Positions 6,216 to 7,874 of a stretch of DNA of 7,874 nucleotides are shown here, one piece after another. This DNA comes from Candidatus Woesearchaeota archaeon (GTDB taxonomy: Archaea; Nanobdellota; Nanobdellia; SCGC-AAA011-G17; GW2011-AR17), in the NCBI GenBank assembly GCA_003694495.1, contig RFJO01000097.1, forward strand, positions 1 to 7,874, written 5' to 3'. The position numbers and the translations under genes were made by a program. Positions within the stretch are counted from its first letter, which is position 1; every line of letters starts with the position of its first letter. The notes beneath the pieces were generated by a model, which saw nothing but the letters and a program-made list of their open reading frames with translations, did not search any database and was not told where the DNA came from.

Positions 6216-6789
6216 CCTTTTTCAACGACTCACCCTTTTCAATTAAAAAGATTCTACCGCATGACTTAGACTTTGTTCCAATTTTAGCCTTACAATCCTC
6301 ATCCACTAGTACAGGCACACAACAATCAGGTTCCCTATCAATTTCTGTATAAAAACTTGATATTTTATTAGTCATCCCCTCTTTCTTTATAACCACATCA
6401 TAATTTACATCAACAATTATTTTAGATAAACCTTCTTTATAATCAACTTTTACAGACCTAAGCTTCCCTGTTGTAACATCAAAAGTTAAGTTAGTAAAAT
6501 CCACGCATGAAGGCAAATTAGCTTTAATTATTTCTTCCATTATTTCTTTATAATTGTTAACATTTTTCAACAGCAACGCATTAAAACTTTGCTTAGCACT
6601 TTGTTCTATACACTTCTGCACTATAGCTTTAACTTCATCAGCTTCATTTGAGAACTCAACCGTCATGCCCACTTTCTCTTTAACAACCCTTTTAACTTCT
6701 CCACCTTTCAACACTGCCACAATTACTATTGACACAACAATTATTATTCCGAGTATAACAAAAATAGTAATTTGCCCCTTTTTTTGCAT
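6193..6789 (-). CDS. Membrane-anchored protein with pilin-like KKGQITIF N-terminus and Cys-rich C-terminus
   Basis: The 198-residue product has a short basic start, KKGQ, then one strongly hydrophobic segment (about residues 7-27), then a soluble region. The G-Q junction followed by a hydrophobic stretch resembles the archaeal class III (type IV pilin-like) signal, but the usual Glu at +5 is replaced by Phe, so cleavage is uncertain and it may stay as an N-terminal anchor. Residues 50-135 (VQKCIEQSA, NLPSCV, then alternating Val/Lys strands) recall a family of KGQVTIF membrane proteins that I associate with DPANN archaea, from memory. The C-terminal 45 residues carry six of the eight cysteines (156, 157, 166, 177, 195, 198). 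The ATG at 6789 sits about 27 bases after a TATA box and has no Shine-Dalgarno sequence, fitting a leaderless mRNA. It overlaps the giant surface gene by 23 bp, so a shared operon and a joint role at the surface are likely. Exact function unknown. Confidence 0.85.
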   Translation of the reverse strand: MQKKGQITIFVILGIIIVVSIVIVAVLKGGEVKRVVKEKVGMTVEFSNEADEVKAIVQKCIEQSAKQSFNALLLKNVNNYKEIMEEIIKANLPSCVDFTNLTFDVTTGKLRSVKVDYKEGLSKIIVDVNYDVVIKKEGMTNKISSFYTEIDREPDCCVPVLVDEDCKAKIGTKSKSCGRIFLIEKGESLKKDGECVAC

Positions 6790-6810
6790 AAAAAAGATTA
6801 AAGAAAAAGA
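6790..6810 (-). terminator. Oligo-T terminator candidate of tfb
   Basis: On the coding strand, the sequence 12-32 bases past the tfb stop holds runs CTTTTTCTTT and CTTTTTT. These are typical of archaeal intrinsic terminators, which need only oligo-T. The same bases lie between the TATA box and the start of the downstream gene. Confidence 0.45.
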
Positions 6811-6820
6811 TTATATAAAG
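6811..6820 (-). promoter_or_regulatory. TATA box of the surface-protein operon
   Basis: The minus strand reads CTTTATATAA, centred about 27 bases before the ATG at 6789 and preceded by the purine-rich GAAGAGTAAG, which could act as a BRE. The spacing predicts a leaderless transcript covering the 198-residue gene and then the giant gene. The box starts one base after the tfb stop codon. Confidence 0.65.
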
Positions 6821-6821
6821 C

Positions 6822-7745
6822 TTACTCTTCTTCTTTTTTAGCCTTCTTCACTTCATCTTGCAGTTTAAGCTTCTTCAACAGTTCTTTATACCTATTTCTT
6901 ATAGTAACTTCTGTCACTCCTGCAATGTCTGCCACTTCTCTTTGCGTTCTTTTTTCATTATTAATCAATGCTGCAACATACAACGAAGCTGCCGCAATAC
7001 CAGTAGGTCCTCTACCTGAAGTAAGTTCAGAATTCTGCGCCATGTCTAATATTTCTACAGCTTTTGACTGCGTTTCAGCGCTAAGCTTAAGCGCTGAAGC
7101 AAACCTTGGGATATAATCAATTGGATTGGACGGCAAAATTCTTATGCTCAGCTCTCTTGTTATAAACCTATAAGTCCTGCCAATTTCTTTTTTATCTATG
7201 CCTGAAGCTTCAGACAACTCATCCAAAGTTCTTGGCACTTCATGCCTCCTGCACGCAGCATACAACGCCCCTGACACAACGCTTTCCATGCTTCTTCCTC
7301 TCACCAGCCCTCTTTGCACAGCCATTGTATAAATCCTTGCAGCTTCTTCTTCAACAGACTTTGGCAACTTTAGGAATGATGCAACTCTTTTCAGTTCTGC
7401 AAGCGCCAGCTTAAGATTTCTTTCTATTGCTGTTGATATCCTGTACTGCCATTTTCTTAGCCTGAAGAACTTATTTTTTCCTTTCGCACCTAATTTATAT
7501 ATGTCACCTTTTTGCCCAACATCCGTTCCCAAACCTCTATCATATTTAGTATAAGTCATCGGCGCCCCTGTCCTACGCCTTTTATCTGCTTGATCATGAT
7601 CAAACTCCCTCCACTCCTGTCCAAAATCAATCATTCTTTCTTCAATAACCAACCCACAATTCTTACATATAACTTCACCTTTTTCCTTATCATATATCAA
7701 ATTAGTACTCCCACATTCGGGACATTTTTTTACATATTGAGCCAT
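6822..7745 (-). CDS. tfb: Transcription initiation factor B (TFB, archaeal TFIIB)
   Basis: TFB binds the TBP-TATA complex, reads the BRE and recruits RNA polymerase to archaeal promoters. The 307-residue protein is full length and shows all parts. An N-terminal zinc ribbon has C8-x2-C11 and C27-x2-C30. The B-reader region is EWREFDHDQADKRRRTGAP at 44-62, and a B-linker segment follows with DRGLGTDVG at 69-77. Two cyclin-like repeats (about 110-200 and 208-295) follow: the first with GRSMESVVSGALYAACR, the second with GRGPTGIAAASLYVAAL. The C-terminal helix-turn-helix TQREVADIAGVTEVTIRNRY (267-286) is the BRE-binding element. The ATG is fixed by AGGAGG seven bases upstream. The tail is Lys/Glu-rich. 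tfb has its own promoter; the next gene starts 32 bp downstream from a separate TATA box, so co-transcription by read-through is possible but not needed. Confidence 0.98.
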   Translation of the reverse strand: MAQYVKKCPECGSTNLIYDKEKGEVICKNCGLVIEERMIDFGQEWREFDHDQADKRRRTGAPMTYTKYDRGLGTDVGQKGDIYKLGAKGKNKFFRLRKWQYRISTAIERNLKLALAELKRVASFLKLPKSVEEEAARIYTMAVQRGLVRGRSMESVVSGALYAACRRHEVPRTLDELSEASGIDKKEIGRTYRFITRELSIRILPSNPIDYIPRFASALKLSAETQSKAVEILDMAQNSELTSGRGPTGIAAASLYVAALINNEKRTQREVADIAGVTEVTIRNRYKELLKKLKLQDEVKKAKKEEE

Positions 7746-7752
7746 TTGAATT

Positions 7753-7758
7753 CCTCCT
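7753..7758 (-). promoter_or_regulatory. Shine-Dalgarno sequence of tfb
   Basis: The minus strand reads AGGAGG, seven bases before the ATG at 7745. It is a full-strength ribosome binding site and shows that tfb is translated from a leadered mRNA, unlike the other two promoter-proximal genes here. Confidence 0.9.
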
Positions 7759-7794
7759 AAAAATAATAAAGTTTAAATAAGATAAACAAAATTC

Positions 7795-7810
7795 ATTTAT
7801 AAGCTTTTCG
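7795..7810 (-). promoter_or_regulatory. BRE/TATA promoter of tfb
   Basis: The minus strand reads CGAAAAG followed by CTTATAAAT. The first part is a purine-rich BRE-like element and the second a TATA box centred near 7799. Transcription would start near 7773, giving a leader of about 27 bases that includes the AGGAGG. A second AT-rich run, TTATTTAAAC near 7771-7780, is too close to the ATG to leave the ribosome binding site in the mRNA. Confidence 0.6.
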
Positions 7811-7874
7811 GTCAAAAAGACATAAAATAATTATTCTAAAATAAGAAAATTTTAAAGAATTACTGGATTAAAAC

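Noticed and set aside
7746..7874. A further small gene or RNA gene to the right of tfb
   Set aside because: The region is AT-rich with stops in all frames and holds only the tfb promoter; no tRNA-like or structured element was seen.

Overview
The window is AT-rich, gene-dense archaeal DNA. It holds a complete transcription factor B gene (TFB, the archaeal TFIIB), an archaeal-type Trm1 tRNA methyltransferase, and TATA boxes placed at archaeal distances. Two further traits point to a small-genome archaeon of the DPANN kind: very short intergenic gaps and overlapping genes, and a membrane protein with a KKGQITIF start, which I associate with Woesearchaeota/Pacearchaeota-like genomes. That placement is inference; archaeal origin itself is secure.

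Layout from left to right. Positions 1-88 are a short promoter region carrying a TATA box, possibly shared with a divergent gene that leaves the left edge. trm1 (89-1114, +) follows and appears to be leaderless. It overlaps by 8 bp the 3' end of a very large minus-strand gene (1107-6215). That gene encodes a 1702-residue secreted, membrane-anchored, cysteine-rich mosaic protein. Upstream of it, overlapping by 23 bp, lies a 198-residue membrane-anchored protein (6193-6789, -) with a pilin-like N-terminus and a Cys-rich C-terminus. These two form a probable operon, transcribed from a TATA box in the 32-bp gap after tfb (6822-7745, -). tfb has its own BRE/TATA promoter and a strong Shine-Dalgarno sequence. 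Positions 7746-7874 hold this promoter and no recognisable gene. No intergenic stretch exceeds about 130 bp.

The unusual part is the two-gene surface cassette. The giant protein has a signal peptide, an ectodomain with about 136 cysteines, one C-terminal transmembrane helix and a basic Gln/Pro-rich cytoplasmic tail. The ectodomain is built from at least five short repeat families: DGxCDxxC...DPDC units, CGxGxC...CxxDC units, six MopE-type Asp-rich metal-binding motifs, tandem CxxG...W...C modules and two GIDCGG modules. Two of the small repeat units appear to be split by inserted segments: about 185 residues in one and about 28 in the other. The larger insert is nearly cysteine-free and much more AT-rich than the repeat blocks. 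The co-transcribed small protein also has a Cys-rich C-terminus and could be an anchor or partner. The probable role is a calcium-stabilised, disulfide-rich surface adhesin or host-contact protein, but no precise function can be read from the sequence. trm1 and tfb are housekeeping genes with no evident functional link to this cassette. The trm1 product is short and lacks the cysteine cluster I expect in this family.
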